Both the position numbers and the translations under genes were made by a program. Positions 8,334-16,884 of a DNA stretch of 64,000 nucleotides are shown piece after piece; position 1 is the stretch's first letter; each line of letters starts with the position of its first letter. The notes under the pieces are model-generated. The model did not search any database and had not been told where the DNA came from. It saw nothing but the letters and a program-made list of their open reading frames with translations. This DNA comes from Dechloromonas sp. (GTDB lineage Bacteria > Pseudomonadota > Gammaproteobacteria > Burkholderiales > Rhodocyclaceae), in NCBI GenBank assembly GCA_017302355.1, contig JAFLDQ010000002.1, positions 28,947 to 92,946 of the forward strand, given 5' to 3'.

Positions 8334-9584
8334 ATGCCGCTCGGCTTCTACATCATCATGGCAGCGCAGTTCTTCTCCGCGCTCGCCGACAACGCCCTGC
8401 TCATCGTCGCCATCGCCCTGTTGCGGGACATGGCTGCACCGTCCGAGTACGAGCCCCTGCTGAAGCTTTTCTTCACCCTCTCGTACGTCGGCCTCGCGGC
8501 CTTTGTCGGCGCCTACGCCGATTCGATGCCCAAGTGGCGGGTGATGCTCATCAGCAACACGATCAAGATCGGGGGCTGTCTGATGCTGTTCTTCGGCACC
8601 CATCCGCTCCTCGCCTACGCGGTCATCGGACTCGGAGCTGCCGCGTACTCCCCGGCGAAGTACGGCATTCTCACCGAATACCTTCCGCATCGCCTGCTCG
8701 TCATCGCCAACGGCTGGATCGAAGGCCTAACGGTCGGTGCGATCATCATCGGCACCGTGATGGGCGGCATCCTGATCCGCGCCGACGTATCGGGCTGGCT
8801 CCTTGCACTCGACCTGCCGCTCGTAGGTTCGGCGTTCGAGGCCAGTGTGATGGTCATCGGGACGCTCTACCTGGTCGCAGCCGTGTTCAATGTCTACATC
8901 CCGGATACCGGTGTCGATCACAAGCCGCTCAAGAACAATCCGCTGTACCTGATCCACGATTTCAATCATTGCCTGAAATTGCTCTGGCGCGACAAGCTCG
9001 GGCAGATATCTCTGGCGGTGACGACCCTTTTCTGGGGCGCAGGGGCCACCCTGCAGTTCATCGTCATCAAGTGGGCGGAGCACAACCTGGGGCTCTCCCT
9101 GTCTCAGGCCTCCATGCTTCAGGGCGTGGTCGCGATCGGCATCGCAGCGGGGGCGATCCTCGCCGCCCGACTCGTCACCCTGCGCCGCTCGCTCAAGGTG
9201 ATTCCGCTCGGCATCGCAATGGGCTTGGTCGTGCTGGTAATGACCGTGGTGACCGACAGCCGCATCGCCATGGTTCTGATGGTGGTCATCGGCGCGCTTG
9301 CCGGCTTCTTCGTGGTGCCGATGAACGCACTCCTCCAGCACCGCGGGCACATCCTCATGGGCGCCGGGCACTCGATCGCGGTACAGAACTTCAACGAGAA
9401 CCTGTCCATCCTCGTGATGACCGGCAGCTACGCGGTGCTGATCATGCTGGGCCTGTCGATCAATGCGGTGATCGTGATGTTCGGGCTGTTCGTCGCCGTG
9501 TCGATGTACCTCGTGAAACTGCGCCACGAGCTTAATCAGCGTCAGCATGACGCGGTGTCGCTGCTGGAAGACCGCTCACACTGA
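8334..9584 (+). CDS. lplT: Lysophospholipid transporter LplT (major facilitator family)
   Basis: A 416-aa polytopic inner-membrane protein with about 12 hydrophobic segments. The opening (FYIIMAAQFFSALADNALLIVAIALL) is the LplT signature. Conserved loops SPAKYGILTEYLP, NGWIEGLTV and the late GFFVVPMNALLQHRGH are also present. It flips lysophospholipids across the inner membrane for re-acylation. Alone here, it lacks the fused acyltransferase/ligase (Aas) domains. I took the ATG at 8334; a TTG 28 codons upstream would add a soluble, atypical N-terminus. It is divergent from the lysR gene and convergent with udg. No Shine-Dalgarno is obvious before the ATG. Confidence 0.9.
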   Translation: MPLGFYIIMAAQFFSALADNALLIVAIALLRDMAAPSEYEPLLKLFFTLSYVGLAAFVGAYADSMPKWRVMLISNTIKIGGCLMLFFGTHPLLAYAVIGLGAAAYSPAKYGILTEYLPHRLLVIANGWIEGLTVGAIIIGTVMGGILIRADVSGWLLALDLPLVGSAFEASVMVIGTLYLVAAVFNVYIPDTGVDHKPLKNNPLYLIHDFNHCLKLLWRDKLGQISLAVTTLFWGAGATLQFIVIKWAEHNLGLSLSQASMLQGVVAIGIAAGAILAARLVTLRRSLKVIPLGIAMGLVVLVMTVVTDSRIAMVLMVVIGALAGFFVVPMNALLQHRGHILMGAGHSIAVQNFNENLSILVMTGSYAVLIMLGLSINAVIVMFGLFVAVSMYLVKLRHELNQRQHDAVSLLEDRSH

Positions 9585-9631
9585 GCCAGGACGCGGGCAA
9601 CCCGCGGCACCCCACTCCGCTCACACAGGGT

Positions 9632-10570
9632 TCAATCCCGACGGACCCTTTCCCTCATGAAACGGCGCGCGAAGCACAGGTCTTCCCACGCCTTGGCCTT
9701 GTCCTGCGGATTGCGCAGAAGATAGGCGGGATGATAGGTCACCACCACCGGCGTGCCGCCATGCTCGAACAGTTTCCCGCGCGCCGCCGCGATGCTGACC
9801 TCCGCATCGAGCAGAGCCTGCGCGGCAGGGCGACCCAGCGCAACCAGCAGGTCGGGGCGCACCAGCTCAATCTGTCGCTCCAGGTAAGGGCGGCATGCGG
9901 CGATTTCAGCCTTCTCCGGAGTGCGATTGTGCGGCGGCCGGCACTTGACCGCATTGCCGATATACACGTCATCGCCCCGCTTCAGTCCGATTGCGGAGAG
10001 CATGTTGTCGAGGAGCTTTCCCGCCTGGCCGACGAAAGGCTCGCCGCGCAGATCCTCCTCAGCGCCGGGCCCCTCCCCGACCAGCATCCACCGTGCCTGC
10101 CGGTCGCCGACACCCGGAACCGCCTGCGTTCTCCGCTCACACAGCGGGCAGGCGCGACAAGCGCGGATGTCCGCCTCGAGTTCGTCCCACGACAGTGTCG
10201 CAATGCGCCGAGCGCGGTCACGATCACCCACTGACGCAGGTTGCTCGATCTTCCGTGGAGCGGGGGCAACGGGCTCGGGCTTCAAGGCCTCGACGACTAC
10301 TCGGCCGCTCCGTGCGGGTCGCGTCGGCGCGATGTCGCCAAGCACGGATGCCGCCGGCCGGGTCAGGGCATGCGCCGCGCCCACAACCACCGCATGCGTG
10401 TCGTCAGCGACGCCAATTGACGGTGCGGGCCCATCGAATGCTTCATCGAGTGCTCCACTAACCCCCACCTGCACGGCGCGCAGGCGCCAGATCGGCCCCA
10501 GGCCCATCTCGCGCAGCACCGAGGAACGGCGCCCAAGCCCGACCGATGATCTCGCGGGTATTCCCGTCAC
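9632..10570 (-). CDS. Uracil-DNA glycosylase, family 4-type (iron-sulfur)
   Basis: Removes uracil from DNA, initiating base-excision repair. The 312-aa product has a variable Pro/Ala-rich N-terminal ~110 residues, then the catalytic domain. The motif GEGPGAEEDLRGEPFVGQAG is diagnostic of family 4/5 enzymes, and HPAYLLRNP is the second motif. Four cysteines (CRACPLC; VKC; AAC) fit the [4Fe-4S] ligand set. The GTG at 10570 overlaps the rimI stop (GTGA), matching the same arrangement at the previous junction. The longer upstream frame is rimI read out of frame. Phage SPO1-type DNA polymerase fusion annotations seen in databases refer to this same domain. Confidence 0.93.
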   Translation of the reverse strand: MTGIPARSSVGLGRRSSVLREMGLGPIWRLRAVQVGVSGALDEAFDGPAPSIGVADDTHAVVVGAAHALTRPAASVLGDIAPTRPARSGRVVVEALKPEPVAPAPRKIEQPASVGDRDRARRIATLSWDELEADIRACRACPLCERRTQAVPGVGDRQARWMLVGEGPGAEEDLRGEPFVGQAGKLLDNMLSAIGLKRGDDVYIGNAVKCRPPHNRTPEKAEIAACRPYLERQIELVRPDLLVALGRPAAQALLDAEVSIAAARGKLFEHGGTPVVVTYHPAYLLRNPQDKAKAWEDLCFARRFMRERVRRD

Positions 10571-11031
10571 AGAGCACACCTCATCACGATGGCATCTTCG
10601 CGCCCGCCTGTGGCGGGATAATAGCCACGTCGCCGCCCGACCTGCTCGAAGCCAGCCTTGCGGTATAGCGCGAGCGCGGTCTCGTTCGACGGCCGCACCT
10701 CGAGGAAAAACTGGGTGGCGCCACGTATCCGCGCCTCCGAACGCAGGAAGGCGAGCAGGGCTGCGCCCCTTCCGCTTCCCTGCGCCTCCCTGACGATGCA
10801 GATATCCAGCAGATGGGCTTCGTCGAGGATCAACATCATGACCGCATACCCGACCGCCCGTCCAAGTTGCGTCATGACCCAGCAACTGTAGCCAGCCGCG
10901 AGCGAATCGGCGAAATTCCCCCGACTCCACGGAAAGGCATGCAGTTCCTGCTCGCGCGCCGTCACCCAGTCGAGATCATCCTCACTCATCGGAATGAACC
11001 GCAAGTCTGTCGGCTCGGCGAGCACGCTCAC
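10567..11031 (-). CDS. rimI: Ribosomal protein bS18 alanine N-acetyltransferase
   Basis: A 154-aa GNAT acetyltransferase that acetylates the N-terminal alanine of ribosomal protein S18. The acetyl-CoA pyrophosphate loop is VREAQGSGRGAALL (R/Q-x-x-G-x-G/A type). The C-terminal LEVRPSNETALALYRKAGFEQVGRRRGYY block is characteristic of RimI. The GTG start at 11031 overlaps the tsaB stop by 4 nt, and its own stop overlaps the udg GTG by 4 nt. Three genes are therefore stacked with GTGA junctions, a compact, translationally coupled operon. Pairing with tsaB is the common bacterial arrangement. Confidence 0.95.
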   Translation of the reverse strand: MSVLAEPTDLRFIPMSEDDLDWVTAREQELHAFPWSRGNFADSLAAGYSCWVMTQLGRAVGYAVMMLILDEAHLLDICIVREAQGSGRGAALLAFLRSEARIRGATQFFLEVRPSNETALALYRKAGFEQVGRRRGYYPATGGREDAIVMRCAL

Positions 11032-11720
11032 GCCCTGCCCCCTGCTGCCAGCCTTTCGGCCGTGGTCAGCGCAACCTTGTCGCGCACATACAAGGGCGCA
11101 ACCTGCGTTGGATGCGCCCAGGCAACACTCGGCACCCGAGCCGCGGCCAAGCGTGCGACATCGGCAGCACGCGGTACAGCCGTCGCACAGACCTCCGCAA
11201 GTCGTCCCGACAGGCTAGCCTGCAGCGCCTCGGCATGGACTGCAAACGCCGAGCCGATGCCGCACCACTCCCCTGCCGGCAAGTCCATCTCGCCGGGCTT
11301 GCTGCACGACACCTCACCGATCGCCTGCAGGCTGGCGCCATCGCGGCGCTCATAGAGCCGCCAATAGACCTCCCCCAGGCGAGCGTCAGTGGCGGCAAGA
11401 ACCCTTGGCGCCGAAGCCTGCGACGCGAGCGCGTCAAGGCTGCTGACGGCGCACACGCCGATTCCGGCCCCAAGGGCGAGACCCTGGGCGATTCCGCAAG
11501 CCAGTCGCAGACCAGTGAAGGCGCCAGGTCCGCTACCGAATGCCACCCCGTCGAGCTCACTCAGTGACAAGCCGGCGTCCACAAGCAAGCACTCAATAGC
11601 CGACAGCACGCCCTCCGAGTGCGAGGCCACGCCATCGAGTTCGCTCTCCACCACGCGGCCATTCCGAAAAAGAGCGAGGCTGCCCTTCTCGCAGGAAGTT
11701 TCGATCGCAAGGATAATCAT
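11028..11720 (-). CDS. tsaB: tRNA threonylcarbamoyladenosine biosynthesis protein TsaB
   Basis: A 230-aa ASKHA-fold partner of TsaD and TsaE in forming t6A37 on ANN-decoding tRNAs. The beginning IILAIETSCEKGSLALF and the glycine-rich VAFGSGPGAFTGLRLACGIAQGLA are TsaB signatures. The start at 11720 (MIILAIET) fits the family; an extra 13 in-frame codons upstream look non-native. It is first in the tsaB-rimI-udg operon. Confidence 0.95.
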   Translation of the reverse strand: MIILAIETSCEKGSLALFRNGRVVESELDGVASHSEGVLSAIECLLVDAGLSLSELDGVAFGSGPGAFTGLRLACGIAQGLALGAGIGVCAVSSLDALASQASAPRVLAATDARLGEVYWRLYERRDGASLQAIGEVSCSKPGEMDLPAGEWCGIGSAFAVHAEALQASLSGRLAEVCATAVPRAADVARLAAARVPSVAWAHPTQVAPLYVRDKVALTTAERLAAGGRA

Positions 11721-11785
11721 GGGGCCGCATTCTACCGGCTGCGTTGCGAACCGGCGCACCGCAGCGGAAGATGGCTCCGAGCGGC

Positions 11786-12121
11786 TCAGTCCCGCCGCCT
11801 GGCCCCGGGCTCGTCACGGTAGGCGCCACGGGTCGCGGCCCGCAGATCGCGGCGGAGAGCATCACGCTCCTCGCTACTCAGCTTGCGTCGTTCACCGGAG
11901 TGCTCGGCGCGATCTCCCTGGGGAGAGAGCGACTGGCGCAGGTCGTCTCTGCGCTCTCCACCTGACCGCTGCTCGGACCGAGCCGGGAAGCCATCGAACA
12001 CCGGGGGACGCGCAAACGCCTCAGCGTGCCATAACGCCGGCAAAATCGAGGCAATTGCCACGCACGAACCGGCGACACACCGCTTAGCGCTGCAAATAAC
12101 CGATGGATGAAGACTGATCAT
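11786..12121 (-). CDS. Small putative exported protein, function unknown
   Basis: A 111-aa product beginning MISLHPSVICSAKRCVAGSC, with a plausible signal peptide to about residue 36 (cleavage after HAEAFA). The mature part is very Arg/Glu/Asp-rich and ends in a helical segment SSEERDALRRDLRAATRGAY. The LS-EER-LRR-L pattern resembles small periplasmic Glu/Arg-rich proteins found in other betaproteobacteria, but I cannot name a family with confidence. It lies 65 bp upstream of tsaB on the same strand and may be cotranscribed. Composition alone could mimic a gene in such GC-rich DNA, hence moderate confidence. Confidence 0.55.
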   Translation of the reverse strand: MISLHPSVICSAKRCVAGSCVAIASILPALWHAEAFARPPVFDGFPARSEQRSGGERRDDLRQSLSPQGDRAEHSGERRKLSSEERDALRRDLRAATRGAYRDEPGARRRD

Positions 12122-12343
12122 CGTGATCCTGACAAACCGCCCAATTCGCCGGGACAGTGATTCGACAAGCCGAAAAATACGGCATTCGCGCGACGATGAG
12201 TAGCTCCCGCCCCCTCGTTCACTGCCCTTTTGTAAGCCGATGTTGCGTCTTGGTCAGACACTTACGAAGCGTTACCGGCGGGCGGAAACAGGCTGCTCCA
12301 TGCCCTCTGGCACGCCGGCTGCTGCGAGGATACGATTCGCTCC
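12122..12343. promoter_or_regulatory. Intergenic region carrying the ompR-envZ promoter
   Basis: This 222-bp gap separates a minus-strand small gene from ompR and contains no convincing reading frame. It must hold the ompR promoter. A GAGGA ribosome-site candidate (12325-12330) sits somewhat far from the ATG at 12344. The first ~60 bases are locally AT-richer than the surroundings. No confident -35/-10 pair was found. Confidence 0.4.
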
Positions 12344-13081
12344 ATGAATACCAAGACCCGCTACCGCGTATTGTTGGTCGATGACGACGCTCGCCTGCGC
12401 GACCTCCTGTCACGCTATCTTCAGGAACAGGGGTTCGCGATCAAGGCAGTCGGCGACGCGCCGATGATGGATCGCGCCCTGCATCGCGAACATTTCGACC
12501 TTATCGTCCTGGACCTCATGCTCCCGGGCGAGGACGGTCTGGCGATCTGCCGGCGTCTTCGCGCCGCCGAGAACCAGATCCCCATCATCATGCTGACGGC
12601 CAAGGGCGACGATGTCGATCGCATCCTCGGTCTGGAAATGGGCGCCGACGACTATCTCGCCAAGCCCTTCAACCCGCGCGAACTCGTTGCGCGCATCCAG
12701 GCGGTGATGCGCCGTCGGCCGCAGACACTACCTGGGGCCCCGACGCCCGAGGACGAGCTCGTATCCTTCGGACGCATCCAGGTCAATCTCGGCACCCGCT
12801 CGCTTACACGCGATGGAGAGGAGATACAGCTCACGACCGGCGAATTCTCGCTTCTCAAGGTCCTCCTGCAGCACCCGCGCCAGCCCCTCTCGCGTGACAA
12901 GTTGATGGAACTGGCGCGCGGTCGAGAGTACGGCGTCTTCGATCGCGCCATCGACGTCCAGGTATCCAGGTTGCGCAAGCTCGTCGAGGACGATCCCGCC
13001 AAGCCACGCTATATCCAGACCGTGTGGGGCTTCGGCTACGTCTTCGTACCCGACGACGCGAAGCCCGCGGAAGGTCAGTGA
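12344..13081 (+). CDS. ompR: OmpR-family response regulator
   Basis: A 245-aa response regulator. The receiver domain (~8-120) has acidic pocket D13/D14, phospho-acceptor D57 in VLDLMLPGEDG, and the conserved Lys in YLAKPFNPREL. The C-terminal winged-helix domain (~140-235) includes LTTGEFSLLKVLLQHP and RDKLMELARGREY, then VSRLRKLVEDDP and YIQTVWGFGYVFVPD, which is OmpR-like rather than generic PhoB/KdpE. The partner kinase follows after 19 nt. As OmpR it would control porins and envelope genes in response to osmotic or acid stress; the regulon here is unknown. Confidence 0.93.
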   Translation: MNTKTRYRVLLVDDDARLRDLLSRYLQEQGFAIKAVGDAPMMDRALHREHFDLIVLDLMLPGEDGLAICRRLRAAENQIPIIMLTAKGDDVDRILGLEMGADDYLAKPFNPRELVARIQAVMRRRPQTLPGAPTPEDELVSFGRIQVNLGTRSLTRDGEEIQLTTGEFSLLKVLLQHPRQPLSRDKLMELARGREYGVFDRAIDVQVSRLRKLVEDDPAKPRYIQTVWGFGYVFVPDDAKPAEGQ

Positions 13082-13100
13082 GCGAAGACCGGGCCGCAGG

Positions 13101-14510
13101 ATGCCTCGCCTGCTGACTGCCCTCGCCGGGCCGGTGTCCCGTTGGCTGCCGCGATCCCTGCTGTGGCAGACCTTCCTTCTCGTTGCCCTGCTGCTGATCC
13201 TGGCGCTCGCAGTCTGGTCGCAGATTTTCCGCTATTTCCAGGAGCCAGCGCGCGCGCGCGATGTCGCTCAGATGGTGGTGAGCGTCGTCAATCTCACCCG
13301 CACCGCCCTGATCAATGCCGACGTTGAGCGGCGCACGGATCTGCTGATCGAGCTGGCTGCGCTCGAGGGCATCCGGATCTATCCGGCCGAACCATCCGAC
13401 GAGCTTGAGCCGCTGGCAAGGACGCGCCCACTCGAGTTATTGATGGCCGACGTACGTCAGCAGCTCGGCGAACACACGCGCTTTGCAGCGCGCTGGAAGA
13501 GCCTCGACGGATTCTGGGTCAGCTTCCGCCTCGACCCGGACGACGGCACTGACGAGTATTGGGTCATGCTTCCCGCCGACCGCATCGAGCAACAGCACGC
13601 ACTCGAATGGCTCGCGTGGGGCGCCGCCGCCCTGATCGTCGCCCTCGCGGGCGCCTACCTGATCGTGTCACGCATTAGCAAGCCCTTGCGCAACCTGACG
13701 CGCGCGGCGCTGATGGTAGGCAGCGGGCGGACGCCACCGCCGCAGGAGGAATCGGGCCCACAGGAGGTCGCCGTGGTGGCGCGCGCCTTCAATCGCATGG
13801 CGGGCGAACTCGCACGCACGGACGCCGACCGCGCGCTGATCCTTGCCGGCGTCTCTCACGACCTGAGAACTCCCTTGGCCCGCCTTCGACTCGGCGTGGA
13901 ACTGTCAGGTGCACCAGGCGACGAAGTGCAGGCCATGGTGGCAGACATCGAGGAGATGGATCGGATCATCGGCCAGTTCCTCGATTTCGGCCGCGGCGAG
14001 CCGCAAGAGCCCATGCGCGAGCTCGACCTCGCCGCGCTCGCGCATGAGATCACCGCCCCCTACAAGCTGCGGGGCATTGACTTGACACTGTCGAGCCCCG
14101 CAACGCTGATAGTCAACGCTCAGGCCCTGCCCTTGCGTCGCGCCATCACCAACCTGCTGGATAACGCGCTTCGTTACGCCGGGGAGGACAAGCCGCTAGA
14201 CATGCGCGTCTTCGTGGCGGGCAAGGAAGCGGCAATCGAAGTCGCCGACCGCGGCCCCGGCATCCCCGTCGATCAGGTCGAGCGCATTCGCCAGCCATTC
14301 ACCCGACTCGAGGAAGCGCGCTCCGACACAAAGGGTGCTGGCCTCGGGCTCGCGATCGTGGATCGCGTCATGCGGGCACACAACGGCAGGCTGGAATTGC
14401 TCGCACGCGAGGGCGGTGGACTGAGGGCCATCCTGTTCCTGCCATGCACTGCCAAGGAGGCGAGCCGAGCTAGAATAGTGCCCAACACCGAAACCGGGGG
14501 TCGGGCATGA
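13101..14510 (+). CDS. envZ: EnvZ-like sensor histidine kinase
   Basis: A 469-aa inner-membrane kinase. It has TM1 at ~22-42, a periplasmic loop of ~125 residues, TM2 at ~170-188, a HAMP segment (~189-242, SRISKPLRNLTRAA), and a dimerisation/phosphotransfer domain with H253 in GVSHDLRTPLARLRLG. The ATPase domain has N box NLLDNALRYA, G1 DRGPGIP and G2 GAGLGLAIVDRV. The arrangement and H-box match EnvZ. It is immediately downstream of ompR, and its stop overlaps the next gene's ATG (ATGA). Confidence 0.93.
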   Translation: MPRLLTALAGPVSRWLPRSLLWQTFLLVALLLILALAVWSQIFRYFQEPARARDVAQMVVSVVNLTRTALINADVERRTDLLIELAALEGIRIYPAEPSDELEPLARTRPLELLMADVRQQLGEHTRFAARWKSLDGFWVSFRLDPDDGTDEYWVMLPADRIEQQHALEWLAWGAAALIVALAGAYLIVSRISKPLRNLTRAALMVGSGRTPPPQEESGPQEVAVVARAFNRMAGELARTDADRALILAGVSHDLRTPLARLRLGVELSGAPGDEVQAMVADIEEMDRIIGQFLDFGRGEPQEPMRELDLAALAHEITAPYKLRGIDLTLSSPATLIVNAQALPLRRAITNLLDNALRYAGEDKPLDMRVFVAGKEAAIEVADRGPGIPVDQVERIRQPFTRLEEARSDTKGAGLGLAIVDRVMRAHNGRLELLAREGGGLRAILFLPCTAKEASRARIVPNTETGGRA

Positions 14511-15223
14511 GCATTGTGTTTCGCCAGTTCTTTCACGACGAGAGCGCCTCGTTGTCCTATCTGCTTGCCGACGCGCTCACCGGACACGCCGTCCTGATCG
14601 ACCCGGTATGCGAGCAGGCGGGCCTCTATCTGAGCGCACTTCAAGAACTGGAGCTCGACCTCGTCTGGCTGCTTGCGACCCACTTCCACGCGGGTGACTC
14701 CAGTGGCACCCAGGCCCTTCAGGAACATACCGCGGCGAGAACGGCGGGCGCAGAGGCGACCGGCACCAACGCGGTCGACCACGCTGTCGGCCACGGGGAT
14801 ACGCTCGTCTTCGGCAACGAGGTGATCCGGGTCATCGCCACGCCGGGCCACACGACGAACAGCGTGACCTACAAGTGGCGCGACCGGATCTTCACCGGCG
14901 ACGCCTTGCTGATCGGCGGTTGCGGACGCACGGATTTCCCGGGTGGCAATCCGGCGGACTTGTACGACAGCCTGACCCAGCGGCTGCTGGCGCTTCCCGA
15001 CGAGACCATGGTCTTTCCCGGGCACGACTATCGAGGCCTGCGCGTGAGCTCGATCGCTCAGGAGAAGCTCACCAACACCAAAGTCTGCGGGCGATCGCGT
15101 AACGAGTTCGTCGGTTTAATGACCAGCCTGCCCCATCCAACGCCGGCGTCGCCGGATTCCGCCACCACCCCGACCGGGCGCTGCGCACGCACCGGAACCC
15201 TCATCGACATCCATGCAGCCTGA
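14507..15223 (+). CDS. ETHE1-like metallo-beta-lactamase-fold hydrolase with altered metal motif
   Basis: A 238-aa MBL-fold protein. The late motifs GGCGRTDFPGG, LYDSL and PGHDYRG are those of persulfide dioxygenases/ETHE1. The ligands H59 and H61 (THFH), H115 (TPGHT), D132 (TGDALL) and H173 (PGHDY) are present. The usual H-x-H-x-D-H motif reads THFHAGDSSG, so the D-H pair that forms the second metal site is displaced or lost. ETHE1-type enzymes use a single iron held by His, His and Asp, so activity may survive. The C-terminal ~35 residues are Pro/Thr/Ala-rich and unusual. Its start overlaps the envZ stop by 4 nt and its end overlaps the haemoglobin gene by 11 nt, so it is probably cotranscribed with both. 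Confidence 0.8.
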   Translation: MSIVFRQFFHDESASLSYLLADALTGHAVLIDPVCEQAGLYLSALQELELDLVWLLATHFHAGDSSGTQALQEHTAARTAGAEATGTNAVDHAVGHGDTLVFGNEVIRVIATPGHTTNSVTYKWRDRIFTGDALLIGGCGRTDFPGGNPADLYDSLTQRLLALPDETMVFPGHDYRGLRVSSIAQEKLTNTKVCGRSRNEFVGLMTSLPHPTPASPDSATTPTGRCARTGTLIDIHAA

Positions 15224-15653
15224 ACCGCACACTGGGCGCCCGCCCTCCGCCTATGAGCTCATCGGCGGCGAACCTGCCGTCCGCGCACTCGTCAAGCGCT
15301 TTTACGAGTTGATGGACACGCTTCCCGAGGCCTGGGACGTGCGCAAGATGCACGCTGACGACCTGTCCGGCTCGGAGGAGAAGCTGTTTCTTTTTCTGTC
15401 GGGCTGGCTCGGTGGTCCCAACCTCTATGTGGAACGGTTCGGCTCGCCGTTTCTGCGCGCCCGGCATCTTGCCTTCTCAATCGGCGGCGCCGAGCGCGAC
15501 CAGTGGATGCGCTGCATGCGGCAAGCCTTGGACGAAATGGTCACTGACCGCGCTCTGCGCATGAGCCTGCATCAATCGCTGGCGGCGCTCGCAAACCACA
15601 TGCGCAATCGCGCCGAACCCAGCTCGGGGACGCCTGGCTCCGCCACCGATTAG
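15213..15653 (+). CDS. Group II truncated haemoglobin (GlbO-type)
   Basis: A 146-aa 2-on-2 globin. Proximal haem ligand H85 lies in FLRARHLAFSIG, and the group II invariant tryptophan at G8 is W98 (ERDQWMRCM). The central block FLSGWLGGPNLYVERFG is diagnostic. Such proteins bind O2 or NO and often act in nitrosative or low-oxygen stress. The first 11 codons overlap the end of the MBL-fold gene, suggesting coupling; a sulfur/NO-stress link between the two is inference. The stop is followed at once by the yciB promoter. Confidence 0.93.
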   Translation: MQPEPHTGRPPSAYELIGGEPAVRALVKRFYELMDTLPEAWDVRKMHADDLSGSEEKLFLFLSGWLGGPNLYVERFGSPFLRARHLAFSIGGAERDQWMRCMRQALDEMVTDRALRMSLHQSLAALANHMRNRAEPSSGTPGSATD

Positions 15654-15678
15654 AAAAGCGTTCAGCGTCGCCTATAAT
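15650..15678 (+). promoter_or_regulatory. Sigma-70 promoter of yciB, predicting a nearly leaderless mRNA
   Basis: A perfect -10 TATAAT (15673-15678) with TTAGAA (15650-15655, 3/6 to consensus) at the ideal 17-bp spacing. Transcription would start near 15684-15686, and the yciB ATG is at 15687. There is no Shine-Dalgarno between, so translation is probably leaderless or near-leaderless. Inferred from sequence only. Confidence 0.55.
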
Positions 15679-15686
15679 CGCCACCC

Positions 15687-16295
15687 ATGAAATTCCTCTT
15701 CGACCTTCTGCCGGTCATCCTCTTCTTCGTCGCATACAAAGTTGCCGGAACCCATCCCGAGTCGGCCCACGAACTCGCCACACAGTGGCTTGGCAGCAGC
15801 GTGACCGCTTCGCAGGCGCCCATCCTGATCGCGACCGCGGCAACCATCCTCGCCACTTTCCTGCAGATCGCCATCGTCTGGTTCCGCCATCACAGGGTCG
15901 ACAAGATGCTGTGGGTGAGCCTGGCCATCATCGTCGTGTTCGGCGGTGCCACCCTGTTCTTCCACGATCCAACCTTCATCAAGTGGAAGCCGACGGCCCT
16001 CTACTGGCTCTTCGCCTGCGCGCTGCTAATCTCCGATCTGGCTTTCCGCCGCAATCTGATTCGCGCCATGCTCGAAGTCCAGATCCGGCTCCCAGAGCCG
16101 GTCTGGGGACGTCTCAATCTGGCCTGGGCCGCTTTCTTCATTGCGATGGGCCTCATCAACCTTTACGTTGCCTATACGTTCAGTGAAGACGTGTGGGTGG
16201 ATTTCAAGCTCTTTGGTGCAACCGGCCTGATGCTGGCGTTCGTGCTCGCGCAGGGCTACTACCTTTCGCGCCACATCGAAGAGGAAACAAACTGA
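15687..16295 (+). CDS. yciB: Septation protein A / inner membrane protein YciB
   Basis: A 202-aa protein with five or so membrane segments. It opens [19 protein letters not shown] and has the conserved [12 protein letters not shown] loop, the [10 protein letters not shown] motif, and [13 protein letters not shown]. This family (YciB/IspA/IspZ) maintains cell-envelope integrity and affects septation. Its stop overlaps the following yciI ATG by one base (TGATG). It leads a four-gene operon ending at the 17.7-kb terminator. Confidence 0.95.
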   Translation: MKFLFDLLPVILFFVAYKVAGTHPESAHELATQWLGSSVTASQAPILIATAATILATFLQIAIVWFRHHRVDKMLWVSLAIIVVFGGATLFFHDPTFIKWKPTALYWLFACALLISDLAFRRNLIRAMLEVQIRLPEPVWGRLNLAWAAFFIAMGLINLYVAYTFSEDVWVDFKLFGATGLMLAFVLAQGYYLSRHIEEETN

Positions 16296-16594
16296 TGTTG
16301 TACGCGATCATCGGCGAAGACATCCCCGACAGCCTGGCGGCACGGCTGCGGGCGCGCCCGGCACACTTGCAGCGGCTCGAAGCGCTGCGTGACGAGGGGC
16401 GACTGCTGCTCGCCGGGCCGATGCCGGCCATCGACGCGACCGACCCAGGGCCTGCCGGTTTCACAGGCACGCTGATGGTGGCCGAGTTCGAATCCCTCGC
16501 CGCGGCCGAGCAGTGGCTGGCCGACGACGCCTATGTCAAGGAAGGGGTCTTCGCGCGCACGACCGTGAAACCCTTCAGGAAGGTTCTGCCGTGA
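16295..16594 (+). CDS. yciI: YciI family protein
   Basis: A 99-aa ferredoxin-like-fold protein of the YciI/YCII group, starting [20 protein letters not shown]. It retains the family pattern: R-x2-H-L-x-[15 protein letters not shown], the central [31 protein letters not shown] segment, and the C-terminal KPFRKVL. Family members are small enzymes or regulators of unsettled function, with His and Asp residues in a pocket. It is sandwiched between yciB (1-nt overlap) and bolA (GTGA overlap), a conserved betaproteobacterial order. Confidence 0.92.
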   Translation: MLYAIIGEDIPDSLAARLRARPAHLQRLEALRDEGRLLLAGPMPAIDATDPGPAGFTGTLMVAEFESLAAAEQWLADDAYVKEGVFARTTVKPFRKVLP

Positions 16595-16884
16595 CCACAA
16601 TTGATTGCATGAAGGATCGCCTCGCGGTCTTGCAGCCCGAGCACATCGAGATCGGCGACGACAGCGCGCTCCACGCGGGCCACGCCGGCGCCCGCAGCGG
16701 CGGCGGACACTACAACCTGCACATCGTTTCGCACCACTTCGATTCGAAGAGCACGGTGGCGCGCCACCGCATGATTTACGACGCCCTTGGCGACATGATG
16801 GGTTCAGCCATTCATGCGCTCGCCATCCGCGCCCTTTCGGCCACCGAGGCCACCAAGCAACTCCCTAACGAGGAACCCCGATGA
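16591..16884 (+). CDS. bolA: BolA family protein
   Basis: A 97-aa BolA/IbaG-type protein that partners monothiol glutaredoxins in iron-sulfur trafficking or acts in morphology control. The signature is [27 protein letters not shown], seen at residues ~45-72, with the conserved R-H-R-x-I/V-Y. The GTG at 16591 overlaps the yciI stop (GTGA). An internal ATG 6 codons later is possible. Its stop overlaps the parvulin ATG (ATGA). Confidence 0.9.
   Translation: MTTIDCMKDRLAVLQPEHIEIGDDSALHAGHAGARSGGGHYNLHIVSHHFDSKSTVARHRMIYDALGDMMGSAIHALAIRALSATEATKQLPNEEPR

Noticed and set aside
12308..12322. TGGCACG-N4-CTGC resembling a sigma-54 promoter upstream of ompR
   Set aside because: It matches 14 of 15 positions but would start transcription about 10 nt before the ATG, placing the only ribosome-site candidate upstream of the start. 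GC-rich chance match is likely.
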